Notes: generated from the letters alone by a model not told the origin. A stretch of 64,000 nucleotides of DNA from Auanema rhodensis (GCA_964057225.1 OZ059895.1:23818688-23882687), one strand, 5' to 3'. Numbered from the stretch's first letter, positions 1 to 12,844 are shown. A program made the numbers and translations.

Positions 1-176
1 GGTTCATGGTAACCATGACTTTGAAATTTACGTGAACTTTAATTAATGCTAATTAAATGTACACGTAATGTGCACTTGGTATGTAACTCGCTTCACGTGA
101 AAGATAAAGAGATGCGGTTTTCAAAATTAGATTCCCCATGTCCATATTAGTCTAAAAACAAATTTTTATTGATATT

Positions 177-351
177 GCTTCATGGTAACCATGACTTTGA
201 AATTTACGTGAATTTAATTTATGCTAATTAAATGTACACGTGATGTGCACTTGGTATGTAACTCGCTTCACGTGAAAGATAAAGAGATGCGGTTTTCAAA
301 ATTAGATTCCCCATGTCCATATTAGTCTAAAAACAAATTTTTATTGATATT
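177..351 (+). repeat. 175-bp C-head monomer with c37 deleted
   Basis: This copy reads GTGAATTTAATT where the consensus has GTGAACTTTAATT, so one base (c37) is missing. The same allele recurs at 3344-3518, 6335-6509 and 9150-9324 and nowhere later. It therefore marks copies of one HOR family. C-headed monomers further right (11085 onward) are full length. Confidence 0.9.
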
Positions 352-355
352 GGTT

Positions 356-368
356 CATGGTAACCATG
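356..368. other. Inverted repeat CATGG-TAA-CCATG (p5-17), one per monomer
   Basis: Five-base arms flank a three-base centre. The core GGTAACC also fits the BstEII recognition sequence GGTNACC, so a BstEII digest should give a 176-bp ladder. The motif is present in nearly every monomer. Exceptions seen include single-base changes near 16380, 20076, 30457, 30812, 32039, 50695, 51744 and 52275. Short dyads of this kind are common in centromeric satellites that lack a CENP-B box; a structural or binding role here is inference. Confidence 0.8.
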
Positions 369-408
369 ACTTTGAAATTTACGTGAACTTTAATTTATGC
401 TAATTAAA

Positions 409-426
409 TGTACACGTGATGTGCAC
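409..426. promoter_or_regulatory. Cluster of overlapping palindromes: TGTACA, CACGTG, GTGCAC (p58-75)
   Basis: Three six-base palindromes lie within 18 bp: TGTACA (409-414), CACGTG (413-418) and GTGCAC (421-426). Read on the minus strand, 413-420 is ATCACGTG, which fits the CDEI/Cbf1 consensus RTCACRTG known from budding-yeast centromeres and the E-box/G-box core bound by bHLH proteins. The cluster recurs every monomer, with rare losses such as CACGTA at 1-176 and 3168-3343, and CATGTG at about 20651, 21179, 27691 and 29451. It is a candidate binding site by sequence only. Function is unproven, and a six-base match alone is weak evidence. Confidence 0.4.
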
Positions 427-442
427 TTGGTATGTAACTCGC

Positions 443-452
443 TTCACGTGAA
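443..452. promoter_or_regulatory. 10-bp perfect palindrome TTCACGTGAA (p92-101), E-box core
   Basis: This is a perfect 10-bp dyad with a CACGTG centre, the second such core in each monomer. It is the third ACGTGA in the unit (p30, p63, p95; spacings 33 and 32 bp, close to three helical turns). Recurrent variants touch its edge: p99 g>a (around 5025, 8017, 10831, and later in the 11-mer), p100 a>g (GTGGAAG copies) and p94 c>g (around 55001, 61337, 63273). A role as a repeated protein-binding site is inference. Confidence 0.4.
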
Positions 453-3167
453 AGATAAAGAGATGCGGTTTTCAAAATTAGATTCCCCATGTCCATATTA
501 GTCTAAAAACAAATTTTTATTGATATTGGTGCATGGTAACCATGACTTTGAAATTTACGTGAACTTTAATTTATGCTAATTAAATGTACACGTGATGTGC
601 ACTTGGTATGTAACTCGCTTCACGTGAAAGATAAAGAGATGCGGTTTTCAAAATTAGATTCCCCATTTCCATATTAGTCTAAAAACAAATTTTTATTGAT
701 ATTGGTTCATGGTAACCATGACTTTGAAATTTACGTGAACTTTAATTTATGCTAATTAAATGTACACGTGATGTGCACTTGGTATGTAACTCGCTTCACG
801 TGAAAGATAAAGAGATGCGGTTTTCAAAATTAGATTCCCCATGTCCATATTAGTCTAAAAACAAATTTTTATTGATATTGGTTCATGGTAACCATGACTT
901 TGAAATTTACGTGAACTTTAATTTATGCTAATTAAATGTACACGTGATGTGCACTTGGTATGTAACTCGCTTCACGTGAAAGATAAAGAGATGCGGTTTT
1001 CAAAATTAGATTCCCTATGTCCATATTAGTCTAAAAACAAATTTTTATTGATATTGGTTCATGGTAACCATGACTTTGAAATTTACGTGAACTTTAATTT
1101 ATGCTAATTAAATGTACACGTGATGTGCACTTGGTATGTAACTCGCTTCACGTGAAAGATAAAGAGATGCGGTTTTCAAAATTAGATTCCCCATGTCCAT
1201 ATTAGTCTAAAAACAAATTTTTATTGATATTGGTTCATGGTAACCATGACTTTGAAATTTACGTGAACTTTAATTTATGCTAATTAAATGTACACGTGAT
1301 GTGCACTTGGTATGTAACTCGCTTCACGTGAAAGATAAAGAGATGCGGTTTTCAAAATTAGATTCCCCATGTCCATATTAGTCTAAAAACAAATTTTTAT
1401 TGATATTGGTGCATGGTAACCATGACTTTGAAATTTACGTGAACTTTAATTTATGCTAATTAAATGTACACGTGATGTGCACTTGGTATGTAACTCGCTT
1501 CACGTGAAAGATAAAGAGATGCGGTTTTCAAAATTAGATTCCCCATTTCCATATTAGTCTAAAAACAAATTTTTATTGATATTGGTTCATGGTAACCATG
1601 ACTTTGAAATTTACGTGAACTTTAATTTATGCTAATTAAATGTACACGTGATGTGCACTTGGTATGTAACTCGCTTCACGTGAAAGATAAAGAGATGCGG
1701 TTTTCAAAATTAGATTCCCCATGTCCATATTAGTCTAAAAACAAATTTTTATTGATATTGGTTCATGGTAACCATGACTTTGAAATTTACGTGAACTTTA
1801 ATTTATGCTAATTAAATGTACACGTGATGTGCACTTGGTATGTAACTCGCTTCACGTGAAAGATAAAGAGATGCGGTTTTCAAAATTAGATTCCCCATGT
1901 CCATATTAGTCTAAAAACAAATTTTTATTGATATTGGTTCATGGTAACCATGACTTTGAAATTTACGTGAACTTTAATTTATGCTAATTAAATGTACACG
2001 TGATGTGCACTTGGTATGTAACTCGCTTCACGTGAAAGATAAAGAGATGCGGTTTTCAAAATTAGATTCCCCATTTCCATATTAGTCTAAAAACAAATTT
2101 TTATTGATATTGGTTCATGGTAACCATGACTTTGAAATTTACGTGAACTTTAATTTATGCTAATTAAATGTACACGTGATGTGCACTTGGTATGTAACTC
2201 GCTTCACGTGAAAGATAAAGAGATGCGGTTTTCAAAATTAGATTCCCCATGTCCATATTAGTCTAAAAACAAATTTTTATTGATATTGGTGCATGGTAAC
2301 CATGACTTTGAAATTTACGTGAACTTTAATTTATGCTAATTAAATGTACACGTGATGTGCACTTGGTATGTAACTCGCTTCACGTGAAAGATAAAGAGAT
2401 GCGGTTTTCAAAATTAGATTCCCCATTTCCATATTAGTCTAAAAACAAATTTTTATTGATATTGGTTCATGGTAACCATGACTTTGAAATTTACGTGAAC
2501 TTTAATTTATGCTAATTAAATGTACACGTGATGTGCACTTGGTATGTAACTCGCTTCACGTGAAAGATAAAGAGATGCGGTTTTCAAAATTAGATTCCCC
2601 ATGTCCATATTAGTCTAAAAACAAATTTTTATTGATATTGGTTCATGGTAACCATGACTTTGAAATTTACGTGAACTTTAATTTATGCTAATTAAATGTA
2701 CACGTGATGTGCACTTGGTATGTAACTCGCTTCACGTGAAAGATAAAGAGATGCGGTTTTCAAAATTAGATTCCCTATGTCCATATTAGTCTAAAAACAA
2801 ATTTTTATTGATATTGGTTCATGGTAACCATGACTTTGAAATTTACGTGAACTTTAATTTATGCTAATTAAATGTACACGTGATGTGCACTTGGTATGTA
2901 ACTCGCTTCACGTGAAAGATAAAGAGATGCGGTTTTCAAAATTAGATTCCCCATGTCCATATTAGTCTAAAAACAAATTTTTATTGATATTAGTTCATGG
3001 TAACCATGACTTTGAAATTTACGTGAACTTTAATTTATGCTAATTAAATGTACACGTGATGTGCACTTGGTATGTAACTCGCTTCACGTGAAAGATAAAG
3101 AGATGCGGTTTTCAAAATTAGATTCCCCATGTCCATATTAGTCTAAAAACAAATTTTTATTGATATT

Positions 3168-6158
3168 GGTTCATGGTAACCATGACTTTGAAATTTACGT
3201 GAACTTTAATTAATGCTAATTAAATGTACACGTAATGTGCACTTGGTATGTAACTCGCTTCACGTGAAAGATAAAGAGATGCGGTTTTCAAAATTAGATT
3301 CCCCATGTCCATATTAGTCTAAAAACAAATTTTTATTGATATTGCTTCATGGTAACCATGACTTTGAAATTTACGTGAATTTAATTTATGCTAATTAAAT
3401 GTACACGTGATGTGCACTTGGTATGTAACTCGCTTCACGTGAAAGATAAAGAGATGCGGTTTTCAAAATTAGATTCCCCATGTCCATATTAGTCTAAAAA
3501 CAAATTTTTATTGATATTGGTTCATGGTAACCATGACTTTGAAATTTACGTGAACTTTAATTTATGCTAATTAAATGTACACGTGATGTGCACTTGGTAT
3601 GTAACTCGCTTCACGTGAAAGATAAAGAGATGCGGTTTTCAAAATTAGATTCCCCATGTCCATATTAGTCTAAAAACAAATTTTTATTGATATTGGTGCA
3701 TGGTAACCATGACTTTGAAATTTACGTGAACTTTAATTTATGCTAATTAAATGTACACGTGATGTGCACTTGGTATGTAACTCGCTTCACGTGAAAGATA
3801 AAGAGATGCGGTTTTCAAAATTAGATTCCCCATTTCCATATTAGTCTAAAAACAAATTTTTATTGATATTGGTTCATGGTAACCATGACTTTGAAATTTA
3901 CGTGAACTTTAATTTATGCTAATTAAATGTACACGTGATGTGCACTTGGTATGTAACTCGCTTCACGTGAAAGATAAAGAGATGCGGTTTTCAAAATTAG
4001 ATTCCCCATGTCCATATTAGTCTAAAAACAAATTTTTATTGATATTGGTTCATGGTAACCATGACTTTGAAATTTACGTGAACTTTAATTTATGCTAATT
4101 AAATGTACACGTGATGTGCACTTGGTATGTAACTCGCTTCACGTGAAAGATAAAGAGATGCGGTTTTCAAAATTAGATTCCCTATGTCCATATTAGTCTA
4201 AAAACAAATTTTTATTGATATTGGTTCATGGTAACCATGACTTTGAAATTTACGTGAACTTTAATTTATGCTAATTAAATGTACACGTGATGTGCACTTG
4301 GTATGTAACTCGCTTCACGTGAAAGATAAAGAGATGCGGTTTTCAAAATTAGATTCCCCATGTCCATATTAGTCTAAAAACAAATTTTTATTGATATTAG
4401 TTCATGGTAACCATGACTTTGAAATTTACGTGAACTTTAATTTATGCTAATTAAATGTACACGTGATGTGCACTTGGTATGTAACTCGCTTCACGTGAAA
4501 GATAAAGAGATGCGGTTTTCAAAATTAGATTCCCCATGTCCATATTAGTCTAAAAACAAATTTTTATTGATATTGGTTCATGGTAACCATGACTTTGAAA
4601 TTTACGTGAACTTTAATTAATGCTAATTAATTGTACACGTGATGTGCACTTGGTATGTAACTCGCTTCACGTGAAAGATAAAGAGATGCGGTTTTCAAAA
4701 TTAGATTCCCCATGTCCATATTAGTCTAAAAACAAATTTTTATTGATATTGGTGCATGGTAACCATGACTTTGAAATTTACGTGAACTTTAATTTATGCT
4801 AATTAAATGTACACGTGATGTGCACTTGGTATGTAACTCGCTTCACGTGAAAGATAAAGAGATGCGGTTTTCAAAATTAGATTCCCCATGTCCATATTAG
4901 TCTAAAAACAAATTTTTATTGATATTGGTTCATGGTAACCATGACTTTGAAATTTACGTGAACTTTAATTTATGCTAATTAAATGTACACGTGATGTGCA
5001 CTTGGTATGTAACTCGCTTCACGTAAAAGATAAAGAGATGCGGTTTTCAAAATTAGATTCCCCATTTCCATATTAGTCTAAAAACAAATTTTTATTGATA
5101 TTGGTTCATGGTAACCATGACTTTGAAATTTACGTGAACTTTAATTTATGCTAATTAAATGTACACGTGATGTGCACTTGGTATGTAACTCGCTTCACGT
5201 GAAAGATAAAGAGATGCGGTTTTCAAAATTAGATTCCCCATGTCCATATTAGTCTAAAAACAAATTTTTATTGATATTGGTTCATGGTAACCATGACTTT
5301 GAAATTTACGTGAACTTTAATTTATGCTAATTAAATGTACACGTGATGTGCACTTGGTATGTAACTCGCTTCACGTGAAAGATAAAGAGATGCGGTTTTC
5401 AAAATTAGATTCCCTATGTCCATATTAGTCTAAAAACAAATTTTTATTGATATTGGTTCATGGTAACCATGACTTTGAAATTTACGTGAACTTTAATTTA
5501 TGCTAATTAAATGTACACGTGATGTGCACTTGGTATGTAACTCGCTTCACGTGAAAGATAAAGAGATGCGGTTTTCAAAATTAGATTCCCCATGTCCATA
5601 TTAGTCTAAAAACAAATTTTTATTGATATTAGTTCATGGTAACCATGACTTTGAAATTTACGTGAACTTTAATTTATGCTAATTAAATGTACACGTGATG
5701 TGCACTTGGTATGTAACTCGCTTCACGTGAAAGATAAAGAGATGCGGTTTTCAAAATTAGATTTCCTATGTCCATATTAGTCTAAAAACAAATTTTTATT
5801 GATATTGGTTCATGGTAACCATGACTTTGAAATTTACGTGAACTTTAATTTATGCTAATTAAATGTACACGTGATGTGCACTTGGTATGTAACTCGCTTC
5901 ACGTGAAAGATAAAGAGATGCGGTTTTCAAAATTAGATTCCCCATGTCCATATTAGTCTAAAAACAAATTTTTATTGATATTAGTTCATGGTAACCATGA
6001 CTTTGAAATTTACGTGAACTTTAATTTATGCTAATTAAATGTACACGTGATGTGCACTTGGTATGTAACTCGCTTCACGTGAAAGATAAAGAGATGCGGT
6101 TTTCAAAATTAGATTCCCCATGTCCATATTAGTCTAAAAACAAATTTTTATTGATATT
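3168..6158 (+). repeat. 16/17-mer HOR, copy 1 (17 monomers, 2,991 bp)
   Basis: Order of bar codes: p45 t>a; C head with deletion; T; G with p140 g>t; T; T with p137 c>t; T; A; p45 t>a with p57 a>t (AATTAATTG); G; T with p99 g>a and p140 g>t; T; T with p137 c>t; T; A with TTTCCTATG; T; and an additional A-head monomer at 5983-6158 that the next copy lacks. Monomer 1 also carries the CGTAATG change seen only at 1-176. Copy 2 follows directly. Confidence 0.9.
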
Positions 6159-8973
6159 GGTTCATGGTAACCATGACTTTGAAATTTACGTGAACTTTAA
6201 TTAATGCTAATTAAATGTACACGTGATGTGCACTTGGTATGTAACTCGCTTCACGTGAAAGATAAAGAGATGCGGTTTTCAAAATTAGATTCCCCATGTC
6301 CATATTAGTCTAAAAACAAATTTTTATTGATATTGCTTCATGGTAACCATGACTTTGAAATTTACGTGAATTTAATTTATGCTAATTAAATGTACACGTG
6401 ATGTGCACTTGGTATGTAACTCGCTTCACGTGAAAGATAAAGAGATGCGGTTTTCAAAATTAGATTCCCCATGTCCATATTAGTCTAAAAACAAATTTTT
6501 ATTGATATTGGTTCATGGTAACCATGACTTTGAAATTTACGTGAACTTTAATTTATGCTAATTAAATGTACACGTGATGTGCACTTGGTATGTAACTCGC
6601 TTCACGTGAAAGATAAAGAGATGCGGTTTTCAAAATTAGATTCCCCATGTCCATATTAGTCTAAAAACAAATTTTTATTGATATTGGTGCATGGTAACCA
6701 TGACTTTGAAATTTACGTGAACTTTAATTTATGCTAATTAAATGTACACGTGATGTGCACTTGGTATGTAACTCGCTTCACGTGAAAGATAAAGAGATGC
6801 GGTTTTCAAAATTAGATTCCCCATTTCCATATTAGTCTAAAAACAAATTTTTATTGATATTGGTTCATGGTAACCATGACTTTGAAATTTACGTGAACTT
6901 TAATTTATGCTAATTAAATGTACACGTGATGTGCACTTGGTATGTAACTCGCTTCACGTGAAAGATAAAGAGATGCGGTTTTCAAAATTAGATTCCCCAT
7001 GTCCATATTAGTCTAAAAACAAATTTTTATTGATATTGGTTCATGGTAACCATGACTTTGAAATTTACGTGAACTTTAATTTATGCTAATTAAATGTACA
7101 CGTGATGTGCACTTGGTATGTAACTCGCTTCACGTGAAAGATAAAGAGATGCGGTTTTCAAAATTAGATTCCCTATGTCCATATTAGTCTAAAAACAAAT
7201 TTTTATTGATATTGGTTCATGGTAACCATGACTTTGAAATTTACGTGAACTTTAATTTATGCTAATTAAATGTACACGTGATGTGCACTTGGTATGTAAC
7301 TCGCTTCACGTGAAAGATAAAGAGATGCGGTTTTCAAAATTAGATTCCCCATGTCCATATTAGTCTAAAAACAAATTTTTATTGATATTAGTTCATGGTA
7401 ACCATGACTTTGAAATTTACGTGAACTTTAATTTATGCTAATTAAATGTACACGTGATGTGCACTTGGTATGTAACTCGCTTCACGTGAAAGATAAAGAG
7501 ATGCGGTTTTCAAAATTAGATTCCCCATGTCCATATTAGTCTAAAAACAAATTTTTATTGATATTGGTTCATGGTAACCATGACTTTGAAATTTACGTGA
7601 ACTTTAATTAATGCTAATTAATTGTACACGTGATGTGCACTTGGTATGTAACTCGCTTCACGTGAAAGATAAAGAGATGCGGTTTTCAAAATTAGATTCC
7701 CCATGTCCATATTAGTCTAAAAACAAATTTTTATTGATATTGGTGCATGGTAACCATGACTTTGAAATTTACGTGAACTTTAATTTATGCTAATTAAATG
7801 TACACGTGATGTGCACTTGGTATGTAACTCGCTTCACGTGAAAGATAAAGAGATGCGGTTTTCAAAATTAGATTCCCCATGTCCATATTAGTCTAAAAAC
7901 AAATTTTTATTGATATTGGTTCATGGTAACCATGACTTTGAAATTTACGTGAACTTTAATTTATGCTAATTAAATGTACACGTGATGTGCACTTGGTATG
8001 TAACTCGCTTCACGTAAAAGATAAAGAGATGCGGTTTTCAAAATTAGATTCCCCATTTCCATATTAGTCTAAAAACAAATTTTTATTGATATTGGTTCAT
8101 GGTAACCATGACTTTGAAATTTACGTGAACTTTAATTTATGCTAATTAAATGTACACGTGATGTGCACTTGGTATGTAACTCGCTTCACGTGAAAGATAA
8201 AGAGATGCGGTTTTCAAAATTAGATTCCCCATGTCCATATTAGTCTAAAAACAAATTTTTATTGATATTGGTTCATGGTAACCATGACTTTGAAATTTAC
8301 GTGAACTTTAATTTATGCTAATTAAATGTACACGTGATGTGCACTTGGTATGTAACTCGCTTCACGTGAAAGATAAAGAGATGCGGTTTTCAAAATTAGA
8401 TTCCCTATGTCCATATTAGTCTAAAAACAAATTTTTATTGATATTGGTTCATGGTAACCATGACTTTGAAATTTACGTGAACTTTAATTTATGCTAATTA
8501 AATGTACACGTGATGTGCACTTGGTATGTAACTCGCTTCACGTGAAAGATAAAGAGATGCGGTTTTCAAAATTAGATTCCCCATGTCCATATTAGTCTAA
8601 AAACAAATTTTTATTGATATTAGTTCATGGTAACCATGACTTTGAAATTTACGTGAACTTTAATTTATGCTAATTAAATGTACACGTGATGTGCACTTGG
8701 TATGTAACTCGCTTCACGTGAAAGATAAAGAGATGCGGTTTTCAAAATTAGATTTCCTATGTCCATATTAGTCTAAAAACAAATTTTTATTGATATTGGT
8801 TCATGGTAACCATGACTTTGAAATTTACGTGAACTTTAATTTATGCTAATTAAATGTACACGTGATGTGCACTTGGTATGTAACTCGCTTCACGTGAAAG
8901 ATAAAGAGATGCGGTTTTCAAAATTAGATTCCCCATGTCCATATTAGTCTAAAAACAAATTTTTATTGATATT
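6159..8973 (+). repeat. 16/17-mer HOR, copy 2 (16 monomers, 2,815 bp)
   Basis: Same bar-code order as 3168-5982, including the p45/p57 double variant at 7566, the p99/p140 double variant at 7918 and the TTTCCTATG monomer at 8622. The extra A-head monomer at the end of copy 1 is absent, so the unit is 16 monomers. The first monomer has CGTGATG rather than CGTAATG. Otherwise I see no diagnostic difference, which suggests a recent tandem duplication. Confidence 0.9.
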
Positions 8974-10908
8974 GGTTCATGGTAACCATGACTTTGAAAT
9001 TTACGTGAACTTTAATTAATGCTAATTAAATGTACACGTGATGTGCACTTGGTATGTAACTCGCTTCACGTGAAAGATAAAGAGATGCGGTTTTCAAAAT
9101 TAGATTCCCCATGTCCATATTAGTCTAAAAACAAATTTTTATTGATATTGCTTCATGGTAACCATGACTTTGAAATTTACGTGAATTTAATTTATGCTAA
9201 TTAAATGTACACGTGATGTGCACTTAGTATGTAACTCGCTTCACGTGAAAGATAAAGAGATGCGGTTTTCAAAATTAGATTCCCCATGTCCATATTAGTC
9301 TAAAAACAAATTTTTATTGATATTGGTTCATGGTAACCATGACTTTGAAATTTACGTGAACTTTAATTTATGCTAATTAAATGTACACGTGATGTGCACT
9401 TGGTATGTAACTCGCTTCACGTGAAAGATAAAGAGATGCGGTTTTCAAAATTAGATTCCCCATGTCCATATTAGTCTAAAAACAAATTTTTATTGATATT
9501 GGTGCATGGTAACCATGACTTTGAAATTTACGTGAACTTTAATTTATGCTAATTAAATGTACACGTGATGTGCACTTGGTATGTAACTCGCTTCACGTGA
9601 AAGATAAAGAGATGCGGTTTTCAAAATTAGATTCCCCATTTCCATATTAGTCTAAAAACAAATTTTTATTGATATTGGTTCATGGTAACCATGACTTTGA
9701 AATTTACGTGAACTTTAATTTATGCTAATTAAATGTACACGTGATGTGCACTTGGTATGTAACTCGCTTCACGTGAAAGATAAAGAGATGCGGTTTTCAA
9801 AATTAGATTCCCCATGTCCATATTAGTCTAAAAACAAATTTTTATTGATATTGGTTCATGGTAACCATGACTTTGAAATTTACGTGAACTTTAATTTATG
9901 CTAATTAAATGTACACGTGATGTGCACTTGGTATGTAACTCGCTTCACGTGAAAGATAAAGAGATGCGGTTTTCAAAATTAGATTCCCTATGTCCATATT
10001 AGTCTAAAAACAAATTTTTATTGATATTGGTTCATGGTAACCATGACTTTGAAATTTACGTGAACTTTAATTTATGCTAATTAAATGTACACGTGATGTG
10101 CACTTGGTATGTAACTCGCTTCACGTGAAAGATAAAGAGATGCGGTTTTCAAAATTAGATTCCCCATGTCCATATTAGTCTAAAAACAAATTTTTATTGA
10201 TATTAGTTCATGGTAACCATGACTTTGAAATTTACGTGAACTTTAATTTATGCTAATTAAATGTACACGTGATGTGCACTTGGTATGTAACTCGCTTCAC
10301 GTGAAAGATAAAGAGATGCGGTTTTCAAAATTAGATTCCCCATGTCCATATTAGTCTAAAAACAAATTTTTATTGATATTGGTTCATGGTAACCATGACT
10401 TTGAAATTTACGTGAACTTTAATTAATGCTAATTAATTGTACACGTGATGTGCACTTGGTATGTAACTCGCTTCACGTGAAAGATAAAGAGATGCGGTTT
10501 TCAAAATTAGATTCCCCATGTCCATATTAGTCTAAAAACAAATTTTTATTGATATTGGTGCATGGTAACCATGACTTTGAAATTTACGTGAACTTTAATT
10601 TATGCTAATTAAATGTACACGTGATGTGCACTTGGTATGTAACTCGCTTCACGTGAAAGATAAAGAGATGCGGTTTTCAAAATTAGATTCCCCATGTCCA
10701 TATTAGTCTAAAAACAAATTTTTATTGATATTGGTTCATGGTAACCATGACTTTGAAATTTACGTGAACTTTAATTTATGCTAATTAAATGTACACGTGA
10801 TGTGCACTTGGTATGTAACTCGCTTCACGTAAAAGATAAAGAGATGCGGTTTTCAAAATTAGATTCCCCATGTCCATATTAGTCTAAAAACAAATTTTTA
10901 TTGATATT
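8974..10908 (+). repeat. 16/17-mer HOR, copy 3, truncated after 11 monomers
   Basis: Bar codes follow copies 1 and 2 up to the p99 g>a monomer at 10733. That monomer has p99 g>a but lacks the p140 g>t that accompanies it in both earlier copies, and the next monomer belongs to a different series. The switch therefore lies between 10831 and 10872. The C-head deletion monomer at 9150 also has a private change, CTTAGTATG. Confidence 0.85.
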
Positions 10909-11084
10909 GGTGCATGGTAACCATGACTTTGAAATTTACGTGTACTTTAATTTATGCTAATTAAATGTACACGTGATGTGCACTTGGTATGTAACTCGCT
11001 TCACGTGAAAGATAAAGAGATGCGGTTTTCAAAATTAGATTCCCCATGTCCATATTAGTCTAAAAACAAATTTTTATTGATATT
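10909..11084 (+). repeat. Transitional G-head monomer with private CGTGTACTT
   Basis: This single monomer sits between the end of the truncated 16/17-mer copy and the start of the 10-mer block. It has a G head and a change at p35 (CGTGTACTT for CGTGAACTT) that I see in no other copy. It otherwise matches the consensus. Confidence 0.75.
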
Positions 11085-12844
11085 GCTTCATGGTAACCAT
11101 GACTTTGAAATTTACGTGAACTTTAATTTATGCTAATTAAATGTACACGTGATGTGCACTTGGTATGTAACTCGCTTCACGTGAAAGATAAAGAGATGCG
11201 GTTTTCAAAATTAGATTCCTCATGTCCATATTAGTCTAAAAACAAATTTTTATTGATATTGGTGCATGGTAACCATGACTTTGAAATTTACGTAAACTTT
11301 AATTTATGCTAATTAAATGTACACGTGATGTGCACTTGGTATGTAACTCGCTTCACGTGAAAGATAAAGAGATGCGGTTTTCAAAATTAGATTCCCCATG
11401 TCCATATTAGTCTAAAAACAAATTTTTATTGATATTGGTGCATGGTAACCATGACTTTGAAATTTACGTGAACTTTAATTTATGCTAATTAAATGTACAC
11501 GTGATGTGCACTTGGTATGTAACTCGCTTCACGTGAAAGATGAAGAGATGCGGTTTTCAAAATTAGATTCCCCATGTCCATATTAGTCTAAAAACAAATT
11601 TTTATTGATATTGGTTCATGGTAACCATGACTTTGAAATTTACGTGAACTTTAATTTATGCTAATTAAATGTACACGTGATGTGCACTTGGTATGTAACT
11701 CGCTTCACGTGAAAGATAAAGAGATGCGGTTTTCAAAATTAGATTCCCCATGTCCATATTAGTCTAAAAACAAATTTTTATTGATATTGGTGCATGGTAA
11801 CCATGACTTTGAAATTTACGTGAACTTTAATTTATGCTAATTAAATGTACACGTGATGTGCACTTGGTATGTAACTCGCTTCACGTGAAAGATAAAGAGA
11901 TGCGGTTTTCAAAATTAGATTCCCCATGTCCATATTAGTCTAAAAACAAATTTTTATTGATATTGGTGCATGGTAACCATGACTTTGAAATTTACGTGAA
12001 CTTTAATTTATGCTAATTAAATGTACACGTGATGTGCACTTGGTATGTAACTCGCTTCACGTGAAAGATGAAGAGATGCGGTTTTCAAAATTAGATTCCC
12101 CATTTCCATATTAGTCTAAAAACAAATTTTTATTGATATTGGTTCATGGTAACCATGACTTTGAAATTTACGTGAACTTTAATTTATGCTAATTAAATGT
12201 ACACGTGATGTGCACTTGGTATGTAACTCGCTTCACGTGAAAGATAAAGAGATGCGGTTTTCAAAATTAGATTCCCTATGTCCATATTAGTCTAAAAACA
12301 AATTTTTATTGATATTGGTTCATGGTAACCATGACTTTGAAATTTACGTGAACTTTAATTTATGCTAATTAAATGTACACGTGATGTGCACTTGGTATGT
12401 AACTCGCTTCACGTGAAAGATAAAGAGATGCGGTTTTCAAAATTAGATTCCCCATGTCCATATTAGTCTAAAAACAAATTTTTATTGATATTGGTTCATG
12501 GTAACCATGACTTTGAAATTTACGTGAACTTTAATTTATGCTAATTAAATGTACACGTGATGTGCACTTGGTATGTAACTCGCTTCACGTGAAAGATAAA
12601 GAGATGCGGTTTTCAAAATTAGATTCCCCATGTCCATATTAGTCTAAAAACAAATTTTTATTGATATTGGTGCATGGTAACCATGACTTTGAAATTTACG
12701 TGAACTTTAATTTATGCTAATTAAATGTACACGTGATGTGCACTTGGTATGTAACTCGCTTCACGTGAAAGATAAAGAGATGCGGTTTTCAAAATTAGAT
12801 TCCCCATGTCCATATTAGTCTAAAAACAAATTTTTATTGATATT
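11085..12844 (+). repeat. 10-monomer HOR, copy 1 (1,760 bp)
   Basis: Order: C head with CCTCATG (p136 c>t); G; G with GATGAAG (p106 a>g); T; G; G with p106 a>g and p140 g>t; T with p137 c>t; T; T; G. The next C/CCTCATG monomer begins 1,760 bp later at 12845 and the first eight bar codes repeat there. The second monomer has a private CGTAAACTT. This is the first appearance of p106 a>g in the window. Confidence 0.85.

Larger units (their letters stand above)
352..527 (+). repeat. Reference monomer (T head, consensus-like)
   Basis: This copy carries the majority base at all the diagnostic sites used here, so it serves as the reference unit. Composition of the consensus is 56 G+C in 176 bp (31.8%), with five CpGs at p31, p64, p89, p96 and p115. 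Landmarks in order: CATGG-TAA-CCATG at p5-17, ACGTGA at p30-35, TAATTA at p50-55, TGTACA at p58-63, CACGTG at p62-67, GTGCAC at p70-75, TTCACGTGAA at p92-101, TTTTCAAAATT at p118-128, and an A/T-rich tail at p153-176 with A5 followed by AAATTTTT. The choice of start is arbitrary; the window happens to begin at the same phase. Stops occur in all six frames. Confidence 0.95.
352..2991 (+). repeat. 5-monomer HOR, three copies of 880 bp (352, 1232, 2112)
   Basis: The repeated order is T, G with CCATTTCC (p140 g>t), T, T with CCCTATG (p137 c>t), T. The G-head/p140 monomer recurs at 528, 1408 and 2288, exactly 880 bp apart. Copy 2 differs: its fourth unit (1760) lacks p137 c>t and its fifth (1936) is a T head with p140 g>t. 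This looks like a local replacement within the 5-mer. Copies 1 and 3 agree at the diagnostic sites. Confidence 0.8.
1..3167 (+). repeat. Array segment of 18 monomers, opening with p45 t>a and the C-head deletion monomer
   Basis: Monomer 1 carries AATTAATG (p45 t>a) and a lost CACGTG (CGTAATG); monomer 2 is C-headed and lacks c37. The first seven monomers (1-1231) have the same bar codes in the same order as 3168-4398, including the rare CGTAATG, so they are an earlier partial copy of the 16/17-mer HOR. The remainder (1232-3167) is built from 5-mer copies and closes with an A-headed monomer at 2992. The spacing between successive deletion-bearing monomers is 3,167, 2,991 and 2,815 bp, that is 18, 17 and 16 monomers minus the deleted base. 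Confidence 0.85.

Noticed and set aside
352-527. CENP-B box
   Set aside because: There is no TTCG followed by CGGG at the required spacing on either strand. The consensus has GCGG but no TTCG; GTCGAAA variants create only one half.
352-527. Ancestral 88-bp dimer within the monomer
   Set aside because: The two halves share only a short stretch (TTCATGG against TTCACGT region) and then diverge, so there is no convincing half-unit alignment.
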